A stretch of DNA of 64,000 nucleotides from Myoxocephalus aenaeus (lineage: Eukaryota; Chordata; Actinopteri; Perciformes; Cottidae). Every line of letters begins with the position of its first letter. The stretch's first letter is position 1. Location of the stretch: positions 1,863,501 through 1,927,500 of the forward strand of contig JBAMJR010000073.1 in assembly GCA_038501785.1 (NCBI GenBank), in the 5' to 3' direction. This document shows, in pieces, positions 38,246 through 50,316 of the stretch. A program made the translations under genes and the position numbers. Under the pieces are notes generated by a model, which saw only the letters and a program-made list of their open reading frames with translations, ran no database searches and was not told where the DNA came from.

Positions 38246-38846
38246 ATGACAGGGAATACAGAGAACTGAACCAGGACTTTTTAGGATGGTGCCAGCGGAA
38301 CCGCCTCCAGATAAACTCCAGCAAGACCGGTGGACTTCCGCCCGGGTAAACGCTCTCCTCCGGTACCAGTGAGCATACAGGGACTGGACATTTAGATCGT
38401 TAAATCTTATAAGTACCTGGGTGTTGAACAACAAACTGGACTGGACTGACCATGCACACGCACTCTACAAAAAGGGACAGAGCAGACTCTTTCTGCTAAG
38501 GAGACTGAGGTCTTTTGGAGTGCAGGGAGCACTTCTGAAGACCTTCTTTGACTCTGTGGTGGCATCAGCCATTTTCTATGGGAAGTCTTCTGGAGCAGCA
38601 GCATCACGGCAGCTGACAGGAGCAGACTAAATAAACTGGTAAGGAAGGCCAGCAGCGTGCTGGGGTGTCCTCTGGATACTGTGGAGGTGGTGGTTTCTTT
38701 TCTTTTTTCTTCTGTTTTTATTACTGTTTTACTGTTTATTCATATTACTGGATTTTTTATTTACTATGTGTCTCTTGTGTGCAATGCTGCTGTAATCCTG
38801 CAATTTGCCCACTGCGGGACTAATAAAGGATTATTTTACCTTATTA
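38246..38846 (+). mobile_element. Decayed LINE 3' fragment (CR1/Rex1-like) upstream of ZP-N copy 1
   Basis: The + strand matches, with gaps and frameshifts, the RT C-terminal region seen on the - strand in the array spacers (ELNQDF, YKYLGV, LRSFGVQG). It then jumps over about 270 bp to the LINE 3' tail with GGGACTAATAAAGGATTATT. It interrupts the array unit: the CATTAACACAATTCATCC present in the other units is split here, only its right part remaining after about 38844. Stops and deletions show it is dead. Confidence 0.8.
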
Positions 38847-39103
38847 ACACAATTCATCCAAAAGATGGCAGAGTGGCTGTGCTTCTTTTCTCCCTCAGTT
38901 GGTTATGTGGGTTGCTATTAAAATCCCTCCCACCCACCTCCCTCTTGTGACCTGTTGCGCTGACATTTCCCAGGTGGAACCGATTGAAGGTGATTAGAGA
39001 GCAATCAATTTTGCAGAGTTTGATTGGTTGTTGTAGAGAATGTCTCAGCACAAATAGCTGAGGCAACAACAGAAGTTGTCAGCTCTTAGCCTGTCCAGGA
39101 ATC

Positions 39104-40765
39104 ATGTGTAACAGAATGCTGCGTAAAGGAAAAAGGAAAAGCGCTGCTGTTTCCTTTGCTGTTCTTCTGATGTGTTGTTTGGTGCAAACGATAGACTGTT
39201 ATCGACTAAGGAAAACACAAAGACAAGGAGGGCGAAAAGAAGCTGACGCATCCAAAACGATAGGTGTCCAAGAGGGGAAAATTGTGTTCGGGAGGGTCTT
39301 TAAGAACGGGTCAGGCCTTGAGTCACAAGTCATTGACGGAACCAAGAAGCCGTCCTCAAACTCTTCTATGGAGGATGAAGCTGCTTATCAAGCAGACTTT
39401 GCAGGTAAGCATCTTTATGAGATCCTTTACTGTATTGAATGAAATTGTGATTTGGTTAAATTGACCTTTTTGGTAACTGGACTTACAAACATTTAAAAGA
39501 ACTAATTGTACAGTTCCTTAACTTTAACAATAATCTCATTCAGGCTGGTCGCACGGTCAAATGCAGGATCCCAGTTCCATGGAAGCAGCATGGAAGGCAA
39601 TGTCGCCCTCTCTGCATTGTGGTGGGGACCAGTTACAGTTCAGTGCAGTGGGACCAGGATCTTCACAGTTTGCAGTGGAACAAGGTAAAGTGATAGGAAT
39701 AACTCTCTATAATCGGTTTAAACTGTACAATGTTTTTTCTTCTGATTACTGAAGTCACATGGAGACTTTGTTCCCCACAGAAAATGCATCTCCAATGCCT
39801 CTGTCCCAAGTCCCTGGCTCATGTGGCTATGGCATGCAGAGGAACCCCCTTGGACTTGTCTTGTTGGTTCCCTTTGATGGCTGCAATGTGGCTCAAGAGG
39901 TAATGCTGTTTGAAACTAAATGTCGCTATAATCCAGACGTTTAAACAAATGTCTGGATTGAAATACAGAGTGTGTGTATATACAGTTAGGATAGGCAAAC
40001 TATATTCATATTTTGACTAAATTCATTGATGGCAAATATAGGCCTGTAGACTAATCAACAATGTATTTGTTTACTATGAACATGTAACCTCGACTGTTTG
40101 TGACATTTTGGTTTCTGTATTTTGTTTTCTTCTCAAAGGGTGGAAGTTACGTTCTCCCAATGCGTTGGCAGGGAATTCCAGTTGTACTCTGGTGTCGTAA
40201 ACCTGCTGCCCAAAAAACCCCACAACATCAGACACCCTGGTACCCTCCATCGCCCTATATGCCGCCGCCGCCCTATATGCCGCCGCCCCCCTACATGCCA
40301 CCGCCCCCCTACATGCCACCGCCCCCCTACATGCCACCGTCTCATGGGATGCCGCCCCCCTACATGCCACCGTCTCATGGGATGCCGCCCCCCTACATGC
40401 CACCGTCTCATGGGATGCCGCCACCGTCTCATGGGATGCCGCCCCCCTACATGCCACCGTCTCATGGGTCCCACGTGCACCCCGCCATGTCCCACGTGCA
40501 CCCCGCCATGTCCCACGTGCACCCCGCCATGTCCCACGTGCACCCCGCCATGTCCCACGTGCACCCCGCCATGTCCCAGGTGCCGCAAGAGGTGCCCGAT
40601 TTAATGCAGAGAATGCTTCGTTTAAAGATGCCGATGCCACAGGCGATGCCCCGGGTGCACCCTGCAACTCCCCAAGTGCACCCCATGATGCATAACGACG
40701 AAGATGATTCTCTTTCCAGAATTCATCAATCGTATTACTTTCGACCCATCGGTACCAGCGCCTAA
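39104..40765 (+). CDS. ZP-N-like secreted Pro/Met/His-rich protein, copy 1
   Basis: Four exons join in frame: 39104-39404, 39544-39684, 39781-39899 and 40139-40765 (395 residues). Residues 1-32 form a basic n-region, a hydrophobic core AVSFAVLLMCCLVQT and a likely cleavage site near DC. A basic, Ser-rich linker follows. The module at 124-207 has four cysteines (126, 162, 182, 206) in LHCGGDQL, GSCGYG, DGCNV and LWCRKP, plus GGSYVLPMRW, the pattern of a lone ZP-N domain. No ZP-C half is seen. Exon 4 then encodes PPPYM/PPSHGM units and five SHVHPAM repeats, ending YYFRPIGTSA. The stop follows a 14-nt deletion relative to copy 4; the old reading frame continues recognisably past it. AATAAA signals lie at 40974 and 40990. 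I do not recognise an established gene name; an egg-coat or matrix role is only inferred. Confidence 0.85.
40249..40573 (+). repeat. Coding minisatellites in exon 4 of copy 1
   Basis: 18- and 33-bp units encoding PPPPYM and MPPSHGMPPPY fill about 40249-40467. Five exact 21-bp units encoding SHVHPAM fill 40469-40573. The lack of stops in all frames of these units produces long spurious open frames on both strands. Confidence 0.95.
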
Positions 40766-42811
40766 CACTACAAAGACACCAGGAATGCTTCATCCTCGAC
40801 TATATCCCTCTTTCTTCCATCCTTTTTTCCATCTTTACTTTCCAGTCTCAACAGCTGCACCAATCGCTGCTGCAAAGCCAGCATCAACAGCCCCTCCCTT
40901 GGTGGTGCCACAGCATTTACCTTATGTGCCTTTTCTCCCTCCCTATTCTTGGCTAGCCTGCTCAAACTGTTACAATAAATGTTTTAAATAATAAAGTGAC
41001 CCTGGCAAGTTAATTTGTACTGTTTTATTGTTGTGCTTGATTTTTAAGGATTTGCCTATGTTTGAGGATTAAGTGAACAGTCCTTAATGAAGGGCTCTAC
41101 TTTTGACAACTGAGCTTTTTGATTATAGGGAATGTTTTGAATTAGTTGACAGTCGCCTTCAAATGTATACATAATACTTTCTCAAATGTTGTGGCTGTGA
41201 AACTGACCATGATAATTGGGCTTTGACTAGACTGTCCACATGGTCGTAACACTTTGTAATAACTACACGCTATTTAGCATTGGTAGTATGAGTAAACTCC
41301 TCATGTATAAAGCATTGTTCCAACATTAACACATTAGTATGCAATTCATAAATGTTTTATTCTTGATTATGAGCGTGACTATTATGCGTATCATGATTGG
41401 GTTTTTATACTTTATAAAGGATCGATTTCCCCATCTGTAATACTACAAACAATTAAGGACTTGTATATTATGAGAATTTATGAAGTGTTAGTAAATTAAA
41501 ACATTTCAATGTAATTTATTTTTACGTTATTTAGATGCACTAATGGTTAGGGACTGTTAACATGTGTTTTAATACTGCAATTCATGATTTAATTCCAGTA
41601 GTTACTAGTCATTAAGTATTTTGTGACCTCCTAACGTGAGGACTATCTATGCCTTGCAAAGCATTTAAAAATAACCGTGAAAGTCTAGCAGTGCCTGAAG
41701 CTAGTCTCGGTTATCTTAACAGAAAAGGGAAATAGACAACGCAAAGTGATACAGAACATATTTATTGCAAGATGCAAACAATGTACTAATGTTCTTTGCT
41801 CATTGTTTGCAAAAAAATAATGTTTTCGACAGTGGTGATTTTAGGACAACATCCAAGAGGTTATGATTTGATCCACAAAATAACTCAAATTCCGCTTTCA
41901 ACACAACTCGGCACAGTGGCAAATACTGCTTCATACGTCTTCAACGTGAGACACACGTTTTGCTCCTGGACCGGGTACAAAAGTGCGTTAATAAATGAAT
42001 TAAGTGTTTACTTATACTTAATGCTATAGCCGGCAGTTATAAAGTGTTACCGTGTCAACAACTGTCAAATTAAATAGAGTTTAATTGAATATCTAAACAA
42101 TATTATTACAGATTTCCAATTGAACTAGATTAATTATAAATAATACATACTCTAATAATAAATACATTATCTTCTCTTTTTTCAAGTAAAATAAAGGCTG
42201 GATTTAAAACCGAAAGCTATTGAACAATGTGACTATTATATTCTTGTCATCTAAAACTACTCCGTCCATTCTAATCTGGTTAAAGTGTCCACTTATTTTT
42301 TTTGGGGAGCGCCAAGTGAAATAACTTCTCTGACTCTGGCCCAATCCCAATCTTCACCATCGCGGACTTTGAGGCGCGCTCCCGCTAGCGTCGTGAGGGT
42401 TTAGGACTGTCCCATTGTCGAGTATTTGAGGGCTGTTTGGCAGACATTTTGAGCCCGTTATGGTCCCTTTCCGTAAATTAGCATTATATGCCGAATTTGC
42501 CCAAGGGAATTACCCACAATTCATAGCAATGTGATGTTAAACACGCAGTTACCAATGGAAGAATGGAGACATAAAAAATAAAAGAGGTACATAGGTGATC
42601 AGCCCGATAAATTACATTTACACACCATTAAGGATTTAAGATGGAACATAAAAACACATGAAATCACAGGAATGCAAGCTGAAAAAAATAATATGTATAC
42701 ATATTATTAGTTATTTACACAGATTTATTAATCAATTTTTTTATTTTTATGAAACTGTTTTGACAAAAACGAGTGAATAGATTATTTGAAATGACCTCCC
42801 ATCTCGTGAGG
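40766..42811 (+). other. Copy 1 3' end and spacer 1
   Basis: The first about 220 bp retain the out-of-frame remnant of the ancestral tail and two AATAAA signals (40974-40979, 40990-40995). The remainder is AT-rich spacer shared with spacers 2 and 3 and holds no gene. Spacer 1 lacks about 39 bp present in spacer 3 and copy 4 after GACCATG (41211). Confidence 0.7.
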
Positions 42812-42816
42812 AAAGA

Positions 42817-43975
42817 TAAAATAAGATAAAATAAAATAATCCTTTATTAGTCCCTCAGTGGGGAAATTACAGGATTACAGCAGCCTTGCTCACAAGTGAA
42901 TAAAAAGAATAAAAAAGAAGAATAATACAGTAGAAACAAGTAATATAAATAAATATAAATGAGCAGTAAAACAGTAGAGAATATTAATATACAGACTGAA
43001 TAGAAAAGTACTTAAACGTATTGCACGTAAATACACGTAATATACGTAATAATATTGCACCAGGTGAATGATAAAGTGACCAAGTTCAGTTCAAGTGTTC
43101 AGTTGTCAGAGTGGTCTACTGGGAGCTCAGCTGGTTGTGCAGCCTGACCGCAGCGGGAAGAAAAGACTTGCGGTACCTCTCTCTCAGACACCGGGGATGA
43201 ATCAGCCGGTGACTGAAGGAGCTGTGCAGCGCTGCTAGAGTGTCCTGCATGGGGTGGGAGGCGTGGCTTATCATGGACGAGAGCTTACTCATCATCCTCC
43301 TGTCCCCCACCACCTCCACGGTATCCAGAGGACGCCCCAGCACGCTGCTCGCCTTCTTTACCAGCTTGTCCAGTCTCCTCCTGTCAGCTGCCGTGATGCT
43401 GCTGCTCCAGAAGACCACTCCATAAAAGATGGCTGATGCCACCACAGAGTCAAAGAAGGTCTTCAGGAGTGCTCCCTGCACCCCAAAAGACCTCAGTTTC
43501 CTTAGCAGAAAGAGTCTGCTCTGTCCCTTTTTATAAAGTGCGTGTACGTGGTTGGACCAGTCCAGTTTGTTGTTCAAGTGGACACCCAGGTACTTATAAG
43601 ATTTAACGATCTCAATGTCCAGTCCCTGGATGCTCACCGGTACCGGAGGAGAGCGTTTACCCCGGCGGAAGTCCACCACCAGCTCCTTGGACTTACTGGA
43701 GTTTATCTGGAGGCGGTTCCGCTGGCACCATCCTAAAAAGTCCTGGTTCAGTTCTCTGTATTCCCTGTCATCATCTGCGGAAATGAGGCCGACGATTGCA
43801 GAGTCGTCAGAGAACTTTTGTAGGTGGCAGTTGGCAGAGTTGTGGTTGAAGTCCGAGGTGTAAATGGAGAAGAGGAATGGAGCCAGAACGGTTCCCTGTG
43901 GGGCCCCCGTGCTGCAGGACACCCGATCTGACTCACACTCCCGTATCCGCACATACTGTGGACGGTTGGTGAGGT
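42817..43975 (-). mobile_element. 5'-truncated LINE (CR1/Rex1-like) in spacer 1
   Basis: The - strand encodes the C-terminal part of a non-LTR reverse transcriptase, starting near YLTNRPQYVR. It includes STGAPQGTVLAPFLF and the catalytic FSDD motif, then the thumb region and a natural stop at 43116-43118. The 3' end carries GGGACTAATAAAGGATTATT and a GATAAAATAA-type tail. Short direct repeats AAAGA flank it (42812-42816 and 43976-43980). The matching position in spacer 3 is an empty site. The endonuclease and N-terminal RT are missing, so it is not autonomous. The exact clade is inferred from general resemblance. Confidence 0.85.
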
Positions 43976-43980
43976 AAAGA

Positions 43981-44772
43981 GCCTGGAAGATGTTCAAATC
44001 AGGGAATAAAAAGTATAAAATAAATGCCGACAATTGTACACACTGTTTTTTGGGATGTTGTAATGGTACCATGATATATTGCAGCCAAGTGTTGCCCTAT
44101 TCATATTTACACCCTCACAGCCTCTCACACTCAACCATTTACCAGGTGATGTCAGTAAGTCCCCGAGGGGTCAGGGTTTGATGGTTTGGCCCACGATCTC
44201 ACTCGAGTCGAGGGCGACGCTTATCGGACTACACACATGTGATTGGCCGAGTAGCATTACGTGAGATGATTTACAACACATGTTTCCTGGACCACTGACT
44301 GAGAGCCGTAGAGGCAAGAAAAGCTGAACCGGTTAAATAGAAGTGATCCATGAACATGTTATAATTCTCAATTATTGGTTAGTGACCCCTAATCTAGAGC
44401 TTCCTCTGTAGATGGAGTTCGCCTAGCATGGAGCTGTACATATTTTTCCCGGAGTACTTGTTGGCTTAAATTTGTCCCTCTCCATCCACCTCTTCATGCA
44501 GGAACACATGCATTAACACAATTCATCCAAAAGATGGCAGAGTGGCTGTGCTTCTTTTCTCCCTCAGTTGGTTATGTGGGTTGCTATTAAAATCCCTCCC
44601 ACCCACCTCCCTCTCGTGACCTGTTGCGCTGACATTTCCCAGGTGGAACCGATTGAAGGTGATTAGAGAGCAATCAATTTTGCAGAGTTTGATTGGTTGT
44701 TGTAGAGAATGTCTCAGCACAAATAGCTGAGGCAACAACAGAAGTTGTCCGCTCTTAGCCTGTCCAGGAATC
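43981..44772 (+). other. Upstream region of ZP-N copy 2
   Basis: Spacer and putative promoter shared by copies 2-4 (partly by copy 1). It contains TATTAAAA, an E-box CAGGTG (44640-44645, about 130 bp before the ATG) and an inverted CCAAT (ATTGG) close to the ATG. These spacings are the same in all copies. No TSS can be assigned. Confidence 0.45.
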
Positions 44773-46327
44773 ATGTGTAACAGAATGCTGCGTAAAGGAA
44801 AAAGGAAAAGCGCTGCTGTTTCCTTTGCTGTTCTTCTGATGTGTTGTTTGGTGCAAATGATAGACTGTTATCGACTAAGGAAAACACAAAGACAAGGAGG
44901 GCGAAAAGAAGCTGACGCATCCAAAATGATAGGTGTCCAAGAGGGGAAAATTGTGTTCGGGAGGGTCTTTAAGAACGGGTCAGGCCTTGAGTCACAAGTC
45001 ATTGACGGAACCAAGAAGCCGTCCTCAAACTCTTCTATGGAGGATGAAGCTGCTTATCAAGCAGACTTTGCAGGTAAGCATCTTTATGAGATCCTTTACT
45101 GTATTGAATGAAATTGTGATTTGGTTAAATTGACCTTTTTGGTAACTGGACTTACAAACATTTAAAAGAACTAATTGTACAGTTCCTTAACTTTAACAAT
45201 AATCTCATTCAGGCTGGTCGCACGGTCAAATGCAGGATCCCAGTTCCATGGAAGCAGCATGGAAGGCAATGTCGCCCTCTCTGCATTGTGGTGGGGACCA
45301 GTTACAGTTCAGTGCAGTGGGACCAGGAGTTTCACAGTTTACAGTGGAACAAGGTAAAGTGATAGGAATAATTCTCTATAATCGGTTTAAACTGTACAAT
45401 GTTTTTTCTTCTGATTACTGAAGTCACATGGAGACTGTTCCCCACAGAAAATGCATCTCCAATGCCTCTGTCCCAAGTCCCTGGCTCATGTGGCTATGGC
45501 ATGCAGAGGAACCCCCTTGGACTTGTCTTGTTGGTTCCCTTTGATGGCTGCAATGTGGCTCAAGAGGTAATGCTGTTTGAAACTAAATGTCGCTATAATC
45601 CAGACGTTTAAACAAATGTCTGGATTGAAATACAGAGTGTGTATATATACTGTTAGGATAGGCAAACTATATTCATATTTTGACTAAATTCATTGATGGC
45701 AAATATAGGCCTGTAGACTAATCAACAATGTATTTGTTTACTATGAACATGTAACCTTGACTGTTTGTGACATTTTGGTTTCTGTATTTTGTTTTCTTCT
45801 CAAAGGGTGGAAGTTACGTTCTCCCAATGCGTTGGCAGGGAATTCCATTTGTACTCTGGTGTCGTAAACCTGCTGCCCAAAAACCCCCACAACATCAGAC
45901 ACCCTGGTACCCTCTATCCCCCTATATGCCGCCACCCCCCTATATGCCGCCGCCCCCCTATATGCCGCCGCCCCATGGTATGCCGCCGTCTCATGGGATG
46001 CCGCCCCCCTATATGCCGCCGTCTCATGGGATGCCGCCCCCCTATATGCCGCCGTCTCATGGGATGCCGCCCCCCCACGTGCACCCCGCCATGTCCCACG
46101 TGCACCCCGCCATGTCCCACGTGCACCCCGCCATGTCCCAGGTGCCGCAAGAGGTGCCCGATTTAATGCAGAGAATGGTTCGTTTAAAGATGCCGATGCC
46201 ACGGGCGATGCCCCGGGTGCACCCTGCAACTCCCCAAGTGCACCCCATGATGCATAACGACGAAGATGATTCTCTTTCCAGAATTCATCAATCGTATTAC
46301 TTTCGACCCATCGGTACCAGCGCCTAA
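44773..46327 (+). CDS. ZP-N-like secreted Pro/Met/His-rich protein, copy 2
   Basis: Exons 44773-45073, 45213-45353, 45448-45566 and 45806-46327 join to 360 residues. Signal peptide, linker and the four-cysteine ZP-N-like module match copy 1 with few substitutions (V28Q29M in place of VQT; SQFTVEQ in place of SQFAVEQ). The repeat tail is the shortest of the four, with fewer PPYM/SHGM units and three HVHPAM units. It ends with the same YYFRPIGTSA after the same 14-nt deletion (junction 46309/46310). AATAAA signals lie at 46536 and about 46552. Intron 2 is 2 bp shorter before its acceptor but splices alike. All splice sites and the frame are intact, so it is probably expressed. Confidence 0.83.
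46072..46137 (+). repeat. Three 21-bp HVHPAM-coding units in copy 2
   Basis: Tandem units encoding (S/P)HVHPAM, directly following MPPSHGMPPPY units at about 45918-46070. Fewer units than copies 1 (five) and 3 (eight). Confidence 0.95.
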
Positions 46328-46664
46328 CACTACAAAGACACCAGGAATGCTTCATCCTCGACTATATCTCTCTTTCTTCCATCCTTTTTTCCATCTTTAC
46401 TTTCCAGTCTCAACAGCTGCACCAATCGCTGCTGCAAAGCCAGCATCAACAGCCCCTCCCTTGGTGGTGCCACAGCATTTACCATATGTGCCTTTTCTCC
46501 CTCCCTATTCTTGGCTAGCCTGCTCAAACTGTTACAATAAATGTTTTAAATAATAAAGTGACCCTGTCAAGTTAATTTGTACTGTTTTATTGTTGTGCTT
46601 GATTTTTAAGGATTTGCCTATGTTTGAGGATTAAGTGAACAGTCCTTAATGAAGGGCTCTACTT

Positions 46665-47160
46665 TTTCGCCCAGTGCATGCAGTAGAATAGCTACGCGGA
46701 CCTTCTCGTCCTTTCCTTCTGCTCCACTCGCGGTCATGTATATCTGGAAGCGCTGTTCCCATCGTCTCCAATTTTCTCCCAAGTTGCCGGTTAACACCAA
46801 CGGCGACGGCAGCTGAAACTGTTCCATTTTTAGTTAGCCGTTAGCTTTCCCCACTGCTCGTCTCCGCCGCGGTACCTGTTAGCTGTTAGCTGTTAGCTGT
46901 AGCTTCTCGGTGTATATTCCTCAGGCAAAATGACGAATTGGACCATCTTCTGACACCATGTAATGGTTCGTTATGACCGTTGGTGATTGGAATAATGCGA
47001 GTGCGATTACTTCCAGTAGTCCGTGTTTATTACGTGCTCGAGTTGAACATACAAGCAGCAACGTACGTTCCCCCGACGCACCACATAACAAGAACCCCGT
47101 GTAACCCCGCCCCTCTGTTACGAACCTCAACAGTATTAGTGCGCGGCACTATATCCTACA
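46665..47160 (-). mobile_element. LTR-retrotransposon fragment (gypsy-like LTR, PBS and gag start) in spacer 2
   Basis: On the - strand a 202-bp LTR (47160-46959) begins TGTA and ends TACA. It is followed at once by TGGTGTCAGAAG (46958-46947), complementary to the 3' end of tRNA-Leu and so a primer binding site. A gag-like frame starting MEQFQLPSPLVLTGNLGENW opens at 46827 and is cut off near 46665. The right edge is the exact LTR end, while the left edge lies inside gag. The fragment replaces about 540 bp that spacer 1 still has (41097-41637), so it is not a simple insertion. It has no pol or 3' LTR. Confidence 0.8.
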
Positions 47161-48332
47161 GTGAGGACTATCTATGCCTTGCAAAGCATTTAAAAATAAC
47201 CGTGAAAGTCTAGCAGTGCCTGAAGCTAGTCTCAGTTATCTTAACAGAAAAGGGAAATAGACAACGAAAAGTGATACAGAACATATTTATTGCAAGATGC
47301 AAACAATGTACTAATGTTCTTTGCTCATTGTTTGCAAAAAAATAATATTTTCGACTGGTGATTTTAGGACAACATCCAAGAGGTTATGATTTGATCCACA
47401 AAATAAATCAAATTCTGCTTTCAACACAACTCGGCACAGTGGCAAATACTGCTTCATACGGCTTCAACGTGGGACACACGTTTTGCTCCTGGACCGGGTA
47501 CAAAAGTGCGTTAATAAATGAATTAAGTGTTTACTTATACTTAATGCTATAGCCGGCAGTTATAAAGTGTTACCGTGTCAACAACTGTCAAATTAAATAG
47601 TTTAATTGAATATCTAAACAATATTATTACAGATTTCCAATTGAACTAGATTAATTATAAATAATACATACTCTAATAATAAATACATTATCTTCTCTTT
47701 TTTCAAGTAAAATAAAGGCTGGATTTAAAACCGAAAGCTATTGAACAATGTGACTATTATATTCTTGTCATCTAAAACTAATATGTCCATTCTAATCTGG
47801 TTAAAGTGTCCACTTATTTTTTTTGGGGAGCGCCAAGTGAAATAACTTCTCTGACTCTGGCCCAATCCCAATCTTCACCATCGCGGACTTTGAGGCGCGC
47901 TCCCGCTAGCGTCGTGAGGGTTTAGGACTGTCCCATTGTCGAGTATTTGAGGGCTGTTTGGCAGACATTTTGAGCCCGTTATGGTCCCTTTCCGTAAATT
48001 AGCATTATATGCCGAATTTGCCCAAGGGAATTACCCACAATTCATAGCAATGTGATGTTAAACACGCAGTTACCAATGGAAGAATGGAGACATAAAAAAT
48101 AAAAGAGGTACATAGGTGATCAGCCCGATAAATTACATTTACACACCATTAAGGATTTAAGATGGAACATAAAAACACATGAAATCACAGGAATGCAAGC
48201 TGAAAAAAATAATATGTATACATATTATTAGTTATTTACACAGATTTATTAATCAATTTTTTTATTTTTATGAAACTGTTTTGACAAAAACGAGTGAATA
48301 GATTATTTGAAATGACCTCCCATCTCGTGAGG
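47161..48332 (+). other. Spacer 2 remainder
   Basis: AT-rich sequence nearly identical to 41637-42811 of spacer 1. No gene seen; the 64- to 77-codon frames here are shared by all spacers but have no splice or family support. Confidence 0.6.
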
Positions 48333-48337
48333 AAAGA

Positions 48338-49519
48338 TAAAATAAGATAAGATAAAATAATCCTTTATTAGTCCCTCAGTGGGGAAATTACAGGATTACA
48401 GCAGCCTTGCTCACAAGTGAATAAAAAGAATAAAAAGAAGAATAATACAGTAGAAACAAGTAATATAAATAAATATAAATGAGCAGTAAAACAGTAGAGA
48501 ATATTAATATACAGACTGAATAGAAAAGTACTTAAACGTATTGCACGTAAATACACGTAATATACGTAATAATATTGCACCAGGTGAATGATAAAGTGAC
48601 CAAGTTCAGTTCAATGATAAAGTGACCAAGTTCAGTTCAAGTGTTCAGTTGTCAGAGTGGTCTACTGGGAGCTCAGCTGGTTGTGCAGCCTGACCGCAGC
48701 GGGAAGAAAAGACTTGCGGTACCTCTCCCTCAGACACCGGGGATGAATCAGCCGGTGACTGAAGGAGCTGTGCAGCGCTGCTAGAGTGTCCTGCATGGGG
48801 TGGGAGGCGTGGCTTATCACGGACGAGAGCTTACTCATCATCCTCCTGTCCCCCACAACCTCCACGGTATCCAGAGGACGCCCCAGCACGCTGCTGGCCT
48901 TCTTTACCAGCTTGTCCAGTCTCCTCCTGTCAGCTGCCGTGATGCTGCTGCTCCAGAAGACCACTCCATAAAAGATGGCTGATGCCACCACAGAGTCAAA
49001 GAAGGTCTTCAGGAGTGCTCCCTGCACCCCAAAAGACCTCAGTTTCCTTAGCAGAAAGAGTCTGCTCTGTCCCTTTTTATAAAGTGCGTGTACGTGGTCG
49101 GACCAGTCCAGTTTGTTGTTCAAGTGGACACCCAGGTACTTATAAGATTTAACGATCTCAATGTCCAGTCCCTGGATGCTCACCGGTACCGGAGGAGAGC
49201 GTTTACCCCGGCAAAAGTCCACCACCAGCTCCTTGGACTTACTGGAGTTTATCTGGAGGCGGTTCCGCTGGCACCATCCTAAAAAGTCCTGGTTCAGTTC
49301 TCTGTATTCCCTGTCATCATCTGCGGAAATGAGGCCGACGATTGCAGAGTCGTCAGAGAACTTTTGTAGGTGGCAGTTGGCAGAGTTGTGGTTGAAGTCC
49401 GAGGTGTAAATGGAGAAGAGGAATGGAGCCAGAACGGTTCCCTGTGGGGCCCCCATGCTGCAGGACACCCGATCTGACTCACTCCCGTATCCGCACATAC
49501 TGTGGACGGTTGGTGAGGT
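48338..49519 (-). mobile_element. 5'-truncated LINE (CR1/Rex1-like) in spacer 2
   Basis: Same element at the same position as 42817-43975, with the same truncation point and AAAGA flanks (48333-48337 and 49520-49524). The two therefore descend from one insertion that was later duplicated with the unit. This copy has a 23-bp local duplication (ATAAAGTGACCAAGTTCAGT region, 48590-48637) and a few substitutions. The RT fragment, including FSDD, is still open on the - strand down to 48662. Confidence 0.85.
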
Positions 49520-50316
49520 AAAGAGCCTGGAAGATGTTCAAATCAGGGAATAAAAAGTATAAAATAAATGTCGACAATTGTACACACTATTTTTTGGGAT
49601 GTTGTAATGGTACCATGATATATTGCAGCCAAGTGTTGCCCTATTCATATTTACACCCTCACAGCCTCTCACACTCAACCATTTACCAGGTGATGTCAGT
49701 AAGTCCCCGAGGGGTCAGGGTTTGATGGTTTGGCCCACGATCTCACTCGAGTCGAGGGCGACGCTTATCGGACTACACACATGTGATTGGCCGAGTAGCA
49801 TTACGTGAGATGATTTACAACACATGTTTCCTGGACCACTGACTGAGAGCCGTAGAGGCAAGAAAAGCTGAACCGGTTAAATAGAAGTGATCCATGAACA
49901 TGTTATAATTCTCAATTATTGGTTAGTGACCCCTGATCTAGAGCTTCCTCTGTAGATGGAGTTCGCCTAGCATGGAGCTGTACATATTTTTCCCGGAGTA
50001 CTTGTTGGCTTAAATTTGTCCCTCTCCATCCACCTCTTCATGCAGGAACACATGCATTAACACAATTCATCCAAAAGATGGCAGAGTGGCTGTGCTTCTT
50101 TTCTCCCTCAGTTGGTTATGTGGGTTGCTATTAAAATCCCTCCCACCCACCTCCCTCTCGTGACCTGTTGCGCTGACATTTCCCAGGTGGAACCGATTGA
50201 AGGTGATTAGAGAGCAATCAATTTTGCAGAGTTTGATTGGTTGTTGTAGAGAATGTCTCAGAACAAATAGCTGAGGCAACAACAGACGTTGTCAGCTCTT
50301 AGCCTGTCCAGGAATC

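Noticed and set aside
40074..40793. Long antisense open frames (up to 272 codons) opposite the ZP-N exon 4 repeats, also at 45741-46355 and 51251-52069
   Set aside because: They arise because the 18-, 21- and 33-bp repeat units lack stops in every frame. They cross introns of the sense genes, have no domain and change with repeat number.
41796..42029. 77-codon frame repeated in every spacer (also 47358-47552 and 53104-53337)
   Set aside because: Its conservation is explained by the recent segmental duplication; it varies at its start between copies and has no splice or family support.
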